From NCBI GenBank assembly GCA_025677835.1, contig JAIXMR010000176.1, positions 1 through 23,233 on the forward strand: 23,233 nt of DNA, written 5' to 3'. The position numbers were made by a program, and so were the translations under genes. The notes beneath the pieces were generated by a model. That model had not been told where the DNA came from and ran no database searches. It was given only the letters and a program-made list of their open reading frames with translations. Positions 14,726 through 23,233 of this stretch are shown in pieces. The stretch is from Sporodiniella umbellata. Lineage: Eukaryota > Mucoromycota > Mucoromycetes > Mucorales > Rhizopodaceae. The stretch's first letter is position 1. Every line of letters begins with the position of its first letter.

Positions 14726-16037
14726 TTTGTTATAGTAAAGTTCAAACAAAAACAAAAACAGACAAGCCAACCCCGAATTTTATTTGATTGGGTTCTTTCA
14801 CTAGGGCCTAAGCCACACTAGACAGTGTCTTGTACTTTAAGCAAAATAAATCCATTGCTTCGCCAGTCCTTGGAGAAAATAAACAGAAACGTCTGTGGCT
14901 TCTTTTATCAAACGTTTAATACAAAACATGCATTTATAGAAAACTGTTTTGCTCAATTAGTATCAAGTATCAATGTAGTAAATCTTGACACGAACAATTC
15001 AAAGTAGGGCTACAAAACGAAAACAAAAAAAAGCCTGTTCGTTTTAAAAACACAAGGCTTATACAATACAAGCACTTCAAATAAATTTTGAACAATTATT
15101 TTTTCTCTCTAACAGTAGAGATAAACTTGCTAACTATTCAAAAATAGCCCCCTGAACTTTATTTACTCGCTTGACACAATAAAGAAAATTGAACAGACAA
15201 GCAAACGTCAATCAAAATCCAGAGCTTTTAGTCTAAATTATTGAGGTTGGTAATAATGATACGTGCAACTCTTTTTTTTTTTTTTTACTACAACTCGATG
15301 CTCACTTCTTATTTTGCGCTTCAAGGACGATATCTAGTCTTGAACTTGTGAATTTTGACCGTTTTTGTCATGTGATAATTGGTTCGTTTGAGTGCCTTTG
15401 TTAGGAATAGCAAAGTTTCTATACTTTAAAAACGCTAGCCAGGGTTTGTCGATGATTAACTACTATAAAACAGTTTAGTAGATCAGTCAAGTTTAAAATA
15501 AAACGAGTCATTACATAAAAAGGCATAAAAATATATATCAAATAAATAGAGAGATTTATACTGGAAAACGCTGAAAGGTATTTGATTGTAAAATTTGTTA
15601 CTTATAGAACATGTTTACCAAAATCTTATAATACATCCATAAGGTAAGCCCTTCTTCGGTACAAAAAGAGAAGAACTATACAGTAGCTACCATAAATTAC
15701 ACAAGCATATAAAAAAATTCTTTATGCCCAAAAACAATAACTTCTAACTATGCTTTGTACTGTTTTGGACTGTATTGTACGTTACCGCTCGAGGGGCTAT
15801 ACTTTTTTCTTAAAATGTTGTTTTGTCCAACAAGCGTTTTACAATTGACGAGGATTGTCTGGGGTATTGGGCAAATCGGCATTAAAGATATGAATTAACC
15901 CTTTTATGAACACTAAACCTTCAAATAGGATAAGTGTTTGATGTGAAGTTTTCACGCGTACAGTCGGAAACATAACCAAATTGAGGCCTAAGCATTGGTA
16001 GTGCTTATTTCTTTACTGCTTAATATTCAAAGATACC
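14726..16037. other. 1.3-kb divergent intergenic region
   Basis: Lies between the uS8m start (-) and the endonuclease III start (+), so it should hold both promoters. The 60-codon frame at 14825-15007 (+) starts with GTG, not ATG, and has no family resemblance. A run of T lies at about 15270-15287. I see no RNA gene or repeat element. Confidence 0.5.
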
Positions 16038-17048
16038 ATGGTCTGGCCACACTCTTTACTTGTGAATAATTTTTTTCCAAAAGCCTTTTTACTTAGAAGT
16101 CCTACATTAAAGATATTATTTATTTCCAAAGCACAAATGGGACAATTAAGAAAAAGAGTTGTTGTTGAGAAGGAGATTACAAAAAAGAAAATAAAGCGCG
16201 ATCCTGACTCTGAATCAGCTGCTCCCACAAACTGGGAGATCGTATACAACAAAATAGAAGCGCTTCGAGATATTGAAGAAGCTCCAGTTGATACTATGGG
16301 ATGCGAAAGATTAGCACAAAAAGCAGCTTCCGCCAAAGTAAATGCCCAAAAAGCTCTGAATTTCTTTTCTGAACATGATAACAATAGGATCAAAGATTTC
16401 AGACATTAATAGCCCTCATGCTCTCTTCACAAACAAAAGATACAGTAACAAGTGCAGCAGTGATCAGGCTACAAAACGAATTGCCTAAAGGTCTTTGTTT
16501 AGAAAGCATTTTGGAAATCGATGCTAATTCATTGGATCAAATGATCCGTTCCGTTGGCTTTCATACAAAAAAGTCAGTTTATATTAAAAAAACTGCCGAA
16601 ATACTTCGCGACATTTATGACAGTGATATACCTGATACAATTGAAGGACTTGTCGGGTTACCTGGCGTAGGCCCAAAAATGGGTTATCTTGTTTTACAAG
16701 TAGCGTGGGACAAGAATCTGGGTATAGGTGTAGATGTTCATGTTCATCGAATAGCTAACAGGCTAGGCTGGGTCTCTACAAAAACCCCGGAAGAGACACG
16801 AGTGGTAAGGTGATAAAAATAATGAGTCATTACTCAACAACATTCCTCAGAGCTTACAATCGTGGCTACCGAAAGACAAGTGGAAAAAAATAAACCCCAT
16901 TTTGGTTGGTTATGGTCAAATTGTTTGCTTGCCTCGCGGGCCTCGCTGCAGCGTATGCCCCGTCAGCAGTTACTGCCCTTCCTCCAATATCAAAGTAAAG
17001 CGAGAGGTAAAGCTTCAGGCTATAAAAAAAGAGCCGGACAGCGAATAA
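16038..17048 (+). CDS. NTH1: endonuclease III-like DNA glycosylase/AP lyase
   Basis: Removes oxidised pyrimidines and nicks the abasic site in base-excision repair. Exons 16038-16337, 16388-16804 and 16851-17048, with introns of 50 and 46 nt, give 304 aa. Residues 59-90 match the eukaryotic Nth entry ([22 protein letters not shown]). The core starts [16 protein letters not shown] (103-118). The helix-hairpin-helix LPGVGPK (191-197) ends in the catalytic lysine K197, and the catalytic aspartate is D216 in GVDVHVHR. The 4Fe-4S cluster motif C-x6-C-x2-C-x5-C is intact at C265, C272, C275 and C281. The first ATG sits in the strong context ACCATGG. The first 33 residues have Lys/Arg and Ser but no acidic residue, like a mitochondrial presequence. 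A second ATG at 16137 would omit it. Confidence 0.94.
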
Positions 17049-17257
17049 GGAGACTGATGATAATAAAAAGTGTATGTGTTCAATTTAATCCTGCTACGAT
17101 AACTACAGATCTATACGATTGTTTTATTGAAAAATTAACGAGCATTAGCTAAAATGAATATACAATTTTCTTTTTCGTCTTTTTTTTTAGCATTTGTCTT
17201 TTTCTTTTTATTTTGTTTTCTTAATAGTTTAGAGCAGTAAAAAAAAAAAAAAAAAAA

Positions 17258-17929
17258 ATGATAAAGAACTTTGTAGAATTAAATGCTACTGACAAACCAT
17301 TTACGCTCATTATTGGCAGTAAATACAATTATTTTCACAATGTGTAAGCTGTTGCTAAATTTTTAAAGAGAGTCCAGAAGCAGTGGCTACAGAAAACAGT
17401 ACTACCCAAAAGCACTCTCCAACACAAACAGCTACAAATAAACATGCAGACATTACATCTGTCGTTAACAATCCTCCAAAAATCACCACTTCTACTGTCA
17501 TGACTGTTACAACATTTCCAGAAACTAAGACTACGAAACAAAACGTAAGGAAAAGTATGAACAGTGAATAGGACTAATATAGGATGCTTTGATCAGACGG
17601 AAGATCATAGAACCGAAACCAAGAAAGCTCAAACTACGCCAGGAAGTAATTCCAATGGAAAAGAAACACCTGTAAAACCACAGATCGTGACACCCAAACC
17701 TAATAGAACTTCAAAAATTCCAGAAGCACAAATTTCTTCAGAACCAAGAAAGCACGGGATCGCAACAGAACAAGAAAAGACCGAATACAATGGACTGGGT
17801 TTACTGGGAATATATCAGTCTACTATGAAATTTGCTAGTTTGGGAAGTAATAACAACCAACTGGACTATCTATTCACTTTCTGGGCGGTTTTAATTTTTG
17901 GCTTTTATCTCTGGATGAAGAGAAACTAG
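17258..17929 (+). CDS. unrecognised Ser/Thr/Lys-rich protein with C-terminal membrane anchor
   Basis: I do not recognise this family. Preferred model: exons 17258-17318, 17369-17544 and 17597-17929, 189 aa. Both introns (50 and 52 nt) have GTAA donors and CTAA(A)T branch-like sites, and all phases agree. The short N terminus (MIKNFVELNATDKPFTLIIG) is followed by about 140 polar residues rich in Thr, Ser, Asn, Lys and Pro, probably disordered. A single hydrophobic segment near the end (YLFTFWAVLIFGFYLW, about 168-183) is followed by MKRN. That layout suggests a tail-anchored protein with a cytosolic domain. An alternative first exon from the ATG at 17283 (MLLTNHLRSLLA) with an acceptor 2 nt further on would give a signal-like N terminus instead. 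The start ATG directly follows a 19-A tract. It lies 209 bp downstream of the endonuclease gene. Confidence 0.6.
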
Positions 17930-18299
17930 TCTACAGACGGTTGGGTAAAGGCTTTAGGGATATTTGACTAAAAAAAAAAAAAAAAAAAAAAAAAAAACTA
18001 TAGAGACCCGTATTCTTTTAGAAATAGCAAAATTCCGATTTTAGATAATAAAGCGATATTTTTTCTTTATATACATATGGGCACCATCTACATACTGTAA
18101 AGAGTTTATATAAACTATAGGGTGATCGAAATCTGGTTTTTTTTTTTTTTTTTTTTTTGAAAGTATATATAAATAAACTCAAGGGGATCTCACCAAACAA
18201 TCGATTTCAACATGCTCACTATTCTTACCCTTGATCGATTTCGAACCCAGCGCCACACGCAAAAGTTTTGATATTTGCTATCAAAATAGAGCTTTTAAA
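17930..18299. other. intergenic region with long A and T tracts
   Basis: Between two plus-strand genes. It contains a 28-A run (17970-17997) shortly after the stop of the anchored protein, and a 22-T run (18137-18158) about 140 bp before the SET/MYND start. The two tracts could pair, but the sequence between them is not otherwise an inverted repeat. I see no gene here. Confidence 0.6.
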
Positions 18300-19664
18300 A
18301 TGGATGCCTACCTGCAATTGCACTTTTTGAAGCTTGTAGATTCCAAAGATGAAATCCGTGGCCGTTATGTCTCTGCGACAGACCAAATATCCAAAGGCGA
18401 GCTAATAATTGCCTCAGAGCCCTTGGGAACCGTAATTCTGCCAGATTGCTCTAGCGATTACTGCCATTATTGTTTTCGACGTGCTCCTCACCAGCGTTGT
18501 TCAAAATGCAAGGCAGCCTATTTTTGTAATGCTGACTGTTTCAAAAAAGCCTGGGTAGCTCATCATCAGTTTGCGTGTGGACAGAATCTCGATCCCGAGG
18601 TTGAGATGTTGGAAAAAGTATCTCTTAACGTCCAGCGATACAAACAACTGAGCGCAGAGAGCGAGACAACCCCTCTCGATGCAACCATGGAGGCCTTTTT
18701 CAGTCTTATGAACCACTATGAGTCTCAAAGGTCGAGTGACATAGCCCATTATAAAAAAATAGCCAGTACTGTTTTACAGCGAAATCATGTACAGTCTGCA
18801 GACGCAGCTACTTTGGTTCGCTATTTATGCGCGTTTTCAGCAAACAACTTTATGATGGACAATTCCGAAATGTTTTCGATCGGCCAAGGTACTTTTCCTA
18901 TTGCTTCGTTATTCAACCATTCTTGTACTCCCAATGCTGTGATTTCGTTTGATGGTGCGTCATGCAAAATTCGAGCGATCGCACCGATTGATTCAGGCAC
19001 CGAAATCACGATTGCTTATTTGGATATCGCGCACTCCCGTTCGTATAGAAAGCAGGCGCTCAAGAAAAAATACTTTTTCACGTGTGCTTGTGCACGTTGC
19101 CAAGGTGATGGTATAGATCTGTATCTTGGTGAGGAAGAAGACGCGTGGGAGAAGGCAGCACAGCTCTTGAGTAACTCCAACAATGACCGAATTGTCTCTA
19201 TCCAAAAACAAGTGGAGGACTGGGATTTGGGTAGACTTTCTTCCGAAACTGTTTTGGATCCATCCCAAAGCCTATCTTGCTATACACATTACTTTATCAA
19301 CACGCCTGATGGCAACACCTCTTTACCGAAAAACACAGAGTTTACAAAGCTAACGACGCTTTCTCTATGTAGTCGGTTGTTTTACGATGCCATGGCTGAA
19401 AGTCAGTGGGGTAAAGCGGCTCGACTAGGGACGTATATCTTGGTACAATACACTCTGATTTACCCAGAGTATCATCCAATGCTTGCACAACACTATCTGA
19501 CGTTGGCAAAGGCAAATTGGAACGCTTATGTTCAAGAAGATAAAAAGATTTACAAGTCCTATGGTCAAAGGTGGGCTCTTTGTGCAGAAAAAAGTATACC
19601 CATAACATTTGGAAAAGGCAGCACACTGTGGAAAGAACTACTCGAGTTAAAGTCTGTTCAGTAA
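18300..19664 (+). CDS. SET and MYND domain protein (SMYD-like putative lysine methyltransferase)
   Basis: Putative S-adenosylmethionine-dependent protein-lysine methyltransferase of the split-SET SMYD type; substrate unknown. Single exon of 454 aa. The open frame extends upstream to 18231 but only through a TTG; the first ATG (MDAYLQLHF) is at 18300. The SET domain begins at about 20 (GRYVSATDQISKGELI), is interrupted by a MYND zinc finger (C55, C58, C67, C70, C76, C80, H88/H89, C93), and resumes with FNHSCTPNA (205-213) and GTEITIAY (233-240). A post-SET zinc motif CxCxxC follows (C262, C264, C267). The C-terminal 180 residues are helical and less conserved. All canonical SET and zinc residues that I can identify are present. 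It converges on the gene at 19815. Confidence 0.9.
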   Translation: MDAYLQLHFLKLVDSKDEIRGRYVSATDQISKGELIIASEPLGTVILPDCSSDYCHYCFRRAPHQRCSKCKAAYFCNADCFKKAWVAHHQFACGQNLDPEVEMLEKVSLNVQRYKQLSAESETTPLDATMEAFFSLMNHYESQRSSDIAHYKKIASTVLQRNHVQSADAATLVRYLCAFSANNFMMDNSEMFSIGQGTFPIASLFNHSCTPNAVISFDGASCKIRAIAPIDSGTEITIAYLDIAHSRSYRKQALKKKYFFTCACARCQGDGIDLYLGEEEDAWEKAAQLLSNSNNDRIVSIQKQVEDWDLGRLSSETVLDPSQSLSCYTHYFINTPDGNTSLPKNTEFTKLTTLSLCSRLFYDAMAESQWGKAARLGTYILVQYTLIYPEYHPMLAQHYLTLAKANWNAYVQEDKKIYKSYGQRWALCAEKSIPITFGKGSTLWKELLELKSVQ

Positions 19665-19814
19665 CCTTGGTGTATCTAAATCAATAAATCTCGTTATTTT
19701 TACTCCAGAAGAAAGAAAAACCAAATAGAATACAGTCCATTGAAATTGTGACAGCAAACTCTAGAACTCTCACAAAGCCTTTATGACACTTGCAAAAAAA
19801 AAAAAAAAATGGCT

Positions 19815-20524
19815 TTATAACAGTTTTTTTTTAGATGCGTCTGCAACACAATGGGTTAAAGGGTCCGAAAGTTTGAATAGACCTTTTGGAGTGATCAAAC
19901 GATGTGTGGGCATGGGTTGATAACTATGGGGTAAGATGATGCCGTTAGAAACCTGAACGCTTCCGATGATATCTTCAGGGAAATTGATGCGTCCCCAAGC
20001 GGGAGGATCGCGTTCATCGTTAATATGCATCCAACTTGAAATGGTTTGTTAGTATCCATAGACAATAAAAGTTGAATCTACCCTTCTTTTTGCCATTCGG
20101 CCATAGCCTTGAGGTGCGCGTCGTTTACTTTATGGAGCTGGCGGTTGAAAGTCTGCGTCAAAAAGTTTACAAACCCGTGGTTTTCTCTAAAAGTGTGGTG
20201 ATCCAAAACGTTTGGGTCAGGGCTCCAGCCAACTATGAGTTCTGGAAAATCTTGAATCTTTTTCGACCCAATATCTTCACTGGACAAGAAAGAGAGTGCA
20301 TATTGTTTCACATCATTTTCAGAGAAAATTAAATGGGCATGGAGGCTAGGCTGAGCTATGCATCAACTTAGTACCCAAAAAAAATTTTTTTTTTTTTAAA
20401 AAAAAAAAAGTAGAAATGGATCCTTACAGGGAACAGAAACACTTTGAAAATTTATAAAAGTGGTATGAAAAGCTCTTGAAGAATGCGTTTTTAAAAAGAA
20501 TGCACTGTTTTTTAATAAAAACAT
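19815..20524 (-). CDS. uncharacterised protein with mitochondrial-type presequence
   Basis: I cannot name its function, though the C-terminal half resembles fungal hypothetical proteins I have seen. Exons 20524-20428, 20355-20082 and 20034-19815 give 196 aa. Intron 1 (20356-20427, 72 nt) has a GTAAGG donor and a TACTAAG branch site and contains an A8-T13-A12 tract. Intron 2 (20035-20081) is 47 nt. Residues 1-40 (MFLLKNSAFFLKTHSSRAFH...) are basic, hydrophobic and free of acidic residues, as in a mitochondrial presequence. The core has the charged/aromatic block MAEWQKEGWMHINDERDPP, then AWGRINFPEDIIGSV and SYQPMPTHRLITPKGLFKL. No catalytic motif or membrane span is visible. The start lies 139 bp downstream of the cullin stop on the same strand; the 3' end converges with the SET/MYND gene, 150 bp apart. 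Confidence 0.75.
20356..20427 (-). repeat. intron 1 containing an A8-T13-A12 tract
   Basis: Between a GTAAGG donor and the GCATAG acceptor of the 196-aa gene, the plus strand runs A8, T13, A12 (about 20377-20409), a self-complementary block that could fold into a hairpin in the pre-mRNA. A good TACTAAG branch site lies between the tract and the acceptor. Assembly-length error in such a tract is likely. Confidence 0.5.
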
Positions 20525-20548
20525 GGGGTCAATGTAAGTGAAGCAATC

Positions 20549-20573
20549 TTTTTTTTTTTTTTTTTTTTTTTTT
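20549..20573. repeat. 25-nt poly(T) tract between two co-oriented genes
   Basis: A plus-strand T run (A-rich in the transcribed sense) in the 139-bp gap between the cullin stop and the start of the 196-aa gene. It lies about 25 bp upstream of that ATG, so it may be part of a nucleosome-excluding promoter element, a common role of poly(dA:dT) in fungi. This is inferred from position only. Confidence 0.5.
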
Positions 20574-20663
20574 CCTCACAGGTCTTATGCTTTTTGAGTA
20601 CTTGAAAGTCAGCTTAACAAAAAAAGAGCAATGATTGGATGAGGGTTTTATTGATATGTTGGA

Positions 20664-20740
20664 TTAGCTTAGATAAATATATTCACCCTCAGGGTTACGT
20701 TCGATATATTCCCTAAAGAAAATGAATGAATATGGCTAGT

Positions 20741-20780
<40 letters not shown>

Positions 20781-23031
20781 CAATTAAAGCTTCAATACGA
20801 TTTTTGATATCTTGTACCACCACGGAAAACTTGAGTAACTTGACCGTCTCATCCAATAAGGCTTGATGAGAAAGAGACTTTTTGTTTTTCATGACACGTA
20901 CGATGACTGCGTCTGTTTGCTGTTCTTTTGACAAGAGTAATGTTTTACTAAGCGAAGCGTCTTTTTCGGCTACTTCAGACAGTGTGACTGTAGTCATTTT
21001 GAAGATCTCTTTCTCACAGGAGAAGTTGTGGTTGTAATAAAAGAGATCGGTAGCAGAGACAAAGGTATCGGAGGGCTGTTTGATCAATAGATTGTAACGT
21101 GTAGAGGTTAAAGATTGCAGGGTACGAATAAGTTCAGGTTCATCTACAGGCTTTAAGGGTTAATAAGAGTAGATTTGTTTATGGGAGTGGAGCACTTGCC
21201 GAGCTGGGTGACTTTGAGAATGTCTGTAAACAAAAGAGAGTCATTGGTATTGAAAAGCAAGAGAACGAGGGTTTGCAAGAGAGTGAAGGTGACATGCTTT
21301 GAACCTTTTGGGTAATGGGCAACGGCATCGCAGGTACCTAGGGTGTTTTGCCAAGTCAACTGTCTTCTAGGGTATTTACGTATATAAAGATGGGTGTAGA
21401 CGTCCTGCAAGCTTTCCAACTCGGGAGGTATTTTTACACGCACCAGAGCAAACGTTGGCCAAAATCCTGGTGTTAGCACGTTGGCCCGAAAACGGTCTTC
21501 CATCGTGTTGAACTCGGACATGAGCTCAGCGGATTGTTTGATGTCGCGCAACATGCCTTCGAGTTTGCTTGTATAGGGCAGACCGCACTCTTTTTTGAGT
21601 TTGAAGAGCAAGGCTTTCTCATGGCCACGATGGGTGGTGTTGTTCAAAAGAAGTCGTTTGGCCATATCCCGTTTGTAGACCATCTCAAACTCATCTTTGG
21701 CTTGTAAATGACGAAAGAGAAACATGAACAACTCTACGTATTTTTCATCCATCCGGTCAAGTTTGATCATGCTGTCAATGTGTTTGGCCAGGGTCTTTAA
21801 GGTGTTGTTCTCGCGCAGGTTGACGATATATTCCAAGCCTTCATTCAGGCCGTTGACAAACCGTTCATCCCCTTCGAAACTATGGTTCACGATGTATTCA
21901 CTCTTTTTCTTGAAGGTCAATAAGGTATTCATTTTCTCTTGCACGGATAGATTGCCACAGAGTATTTCAGAGCCTTTGTCCTGGTTTAAAAGGGAGTTGA
22001 TGATGAGTACCGTGTTGGGTTTGGAAAGTTTACCTTGACGGATTGTTTGAAATAGTCAGCACAACTATCAAGTTTTCCCACTCTTTTTAAAAGACGATAG
22101 AGTAAGGAGAGCTCGTCTACCAAATATTTTTCAAGGAAATGATGAAAGCCTAGTCAATAAAAAAAAAAAAAAATGAGTCTCTACAGAACGTTAAGGTCTG
22201 GCTACCTTTATCCAGGATGTGTATCACTCGTTTTGCCAATAACTCTTCTTCCACAATGGCTTGTAAAGGAGCCTTGGTTGATCTATCATAATACTGCTTT
22301 ACGTTCTTGATCGATTCTTGATGTACTCTTGTGGAGACGTTGTTGAGGTAATCACCCATGCTCATGGTGTTCATCAAGACATCGCCTTCGTTTTGATAGA
22401 ACTCTCTTGTTTTATCCAAAAAGCCTGATTCAAAATCCTGGTAGAGACCTAACTCAAGCAACATTCGAATGGAGAGTTGAAGGTCTTGATTGACTGGCAG
22501 AGCCAAGGTACGTTCGAGTTGAATGAGTTCAAAGATACTATCAAACGTCTTGCTCCTTATCGCATCATCCTTTAAAAAACGCTGGCGAAAGAGCTCCATA
22601 GCAATCGACCAGATCGATTTCCCTTTGACACTGATAATAAACGAGCGATCCAGATAGAGAAACAAAGAACAGAGGATGGACTAGTAAAAACAGAGTGTTT
22701 GAATACCATGTCCCGTTATAGATTACACTTTACGATTTGTTCACTGTATTCTTTCCAGATCGTATTACTCTTTTCTAGATAACTACCACCCTGGGTATCC
22801 ACATAACTTTTGATAGAAATCCCCTCTGTTAGTTTAGACCACCAAAAAAAAAAAAAAGTCACCCCATCTCTCAAGAGAAGAAGGTTGCAAAAGACGTACC
22901 GGTGAAGTTTATGGAAATGATCTTGTACCATACTTGTACACATGGTATACAAAAGGTCTAAAAGTTCTTGGGCTTTTTCGGATTGACATAGATTTTCACA
23001 TATCTAGGGAGGTGAATTTCTTTTTAAAGGG

Positions 23032-23073
<42 letters not shown>

Positions 23074-23220
23074 CCAACTTACTTGAAAGAGTACTTCTTG
23101 ACTCTCCACGAACGGTTTTCTCTCTCGGATAGCGTCCATTCCTTTTCGAAGTCGTTCCCAAGCCTGGGTTTCGTATTGGGTGGATAGAGAAAGACCGTCC
23201 ACTATTGGAATTAATCGGGA
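20664..23220 (-). CDS. CUL4: CUL4-type cullin, 5' end outside the window
   Basis: Scaffold of a cullin-RING ubiquitin ligase; CUL4 relatives bind DDB1 adaptors at the N terminus and Rbx1/E2 at the C terminus. Visible exons: 23220-23083, 23003-22900, 22825 (or 22823)-22734, 22680-22206, 22149-22034, 21980-21200, 21143-20777 and 20712-20664, about 707 codons. The gene continues upstream through an acceptor (TAACAG) at 23221. Cullin repeats include SLFLYLDRSFI, LELGLYQDFESGFL and DYLNNVSTRV. The cullin-homology domain has YKRDMAKRLLL, YTSKLEGMLRDI, LTPGFWPT and LTWQNTLG. The C-terminal winged helix has VIVRVMKNKKSLSH, with the expected neddylation lysine at 20887-20889, and ends IEKEYIERNPEGEYIYLS. 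Overall similarity is closest to CUL4. The intron 21144-21199 appears to be GC-AG. The phase at the 22900/22825 junction does not resolve with standard sites. Confidence 0.9.
20713..20776 (-). repeat. cullin last intron, mostly a 33-nt homopolymer
   Basis: The 64-nt intron consists of GT, a run of 33 A in the sense strand (plus-strand T at 20742-20774), and about 29 nt carrying an ACACTAG branch-like site and a TTTCTTTAG acceptor. Splicing it restores the conserved cullin ending IEKEYIERNPEGEYIY; reading through it stops after EK. Confidence 0.7.
21144..21199 (-). other. inferred GC-AG intron in the cullin gene
   Basis: No GT donor gives an open frame between the conserved segments ending ILKVTQL and beginning EPELIRTLQSL. 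Using GCAAGT as donor (21199-21194) and TGTAG as acceptor gives a 56-nt intron and restores TQLDEPELIRTLQSL, as expected for the cullin winged-helix region. GCAAGT is the standard form of the rare GC donor class. Confidence 0.65.
23004..23082 (-). repeat. cullin intron containing a 40-nt homopolymer
   Basis: A 79-nt intron with donor GTAAGT and acceptor CCCTAG. About half is a T run in the sense strand (plus-strand A at 23032-23071), sitting near the donor side. Splicing joins LFQ to ICENLCQS in phase, matching the cullin N-terminal repeat. Confidence 0.7.
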
Positions 23221-23233
23221 CTGTTACAATAAA

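Noticed and set aside
17236..17260. Poly(A) tract ending at an ATG, suggesting a retrocopy insertion
   Set aside because: A retrocopy tail would follow a coding copy on the same strand. The preceding gene has introns and ends about 190 bp earlier, and the following gene also has introns.
17970..18158. A28 and T22 tracts facing each other, suggesting a transposon or inverted-repeat element
   Set aside because: Only the homopolymers are complementary; the sequence inside is not inverted, there is no target-site duplication I can see, and no open frame lies between them.
18501..19626. Several minus-strand frames opposite the SET/MYND gene
   Set aside because: Antisense shadows of a strongly supported coding exon; no motifs of their own.
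21724..22038. Plus-strand 104-codon frame opposite the cullin gene
   Set aside because: Antisense shadow that crosses a confirmed cullin intron boundary and has no recognisable domain.

Overview
This window looks like nuclear DNA from an early-diverging filamentous fungus, most likely Mucoromycota (Mucorales-like). The evidence is AT-rich DNA, short introns of 46-79 nt with GT(A/G) donors and CTAA/CTAAC-type branch points, long homopolymer A/T runs, and housekeeping proteins with fungal family features (YAK1 kinase, TigA/ERp38-type PDI with a D domain, mitochondrial uS8m, CUL4-type cullin). The phylum is inferred; a homology search would settle it. Nothing indicates bacterial, viral or organellar DNA, and there is no CRISPR array, recognisable rRNA or tRNA, or intact transposon.

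Layout, left to right. 1-2019: AT-rich with no supportable gene. 2020-3341 (-): 4-hydroxyphenylpyruvate dioxygenase (3 exons), with an 18-bp perfect palindrome in its upstream region. 3342-5677: mostly non-coding, with a possible divergent two-exon microgene at 3600 and a disrupted coding remnant at 4704-4975. 5678-7080 (-): ER protein disulfide isomerase, two thioredoxin domains plus a D domain (3 exons). 7081-9493: no supportable gene. 9494-12434 (-): YAK1/DYRK-family kinase (7 exons). 12435-14263: no supportable gene. 14264-14725 (-): mitochondrial ribosomal protein S8. 14726-16037: a 1.3-kb divergent intergenic region.

From 16038 the window becomes gene-dense. 16038-17048 (+): endonuclease III homologue (3 exons). 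17258-17929 (+): unrecognised Ser/Thr/Lys-rich, probably tail-anchored protein (3 exons). 18300-19664 (+): SET/MYND (SMYD-like) protein in one exon. 19815-20524 (-): unrecognised protein with a presequence-like N terminus (3 exons). 20664-23220 (-): CUL4-type cullin, 5' end outside the window (8 exons visible, including an inferred GC-AG intron).

The genes are unrelated cellular functions (tyrosine catabolism, ER folding, nutrient/stress signalling, mitochondrial translation, base-excision repair, lysine methylation, ubiquitin ligation). There is no operon-like or biosynthetic cluster, so I do not claim a new system. The most interesting points are gene-structure details: the inferred GC-AG intron and an unresolved exon phase in the cullin, homopolymer-filled introns, a PDI with an unusual N-terminal extension and no KDEL-type signal, and a repair enzyme with two plausible starts that could direct it to different compartments. 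All exon joins were derived by hand from reading frame, splice consensus and remembered family conservation.
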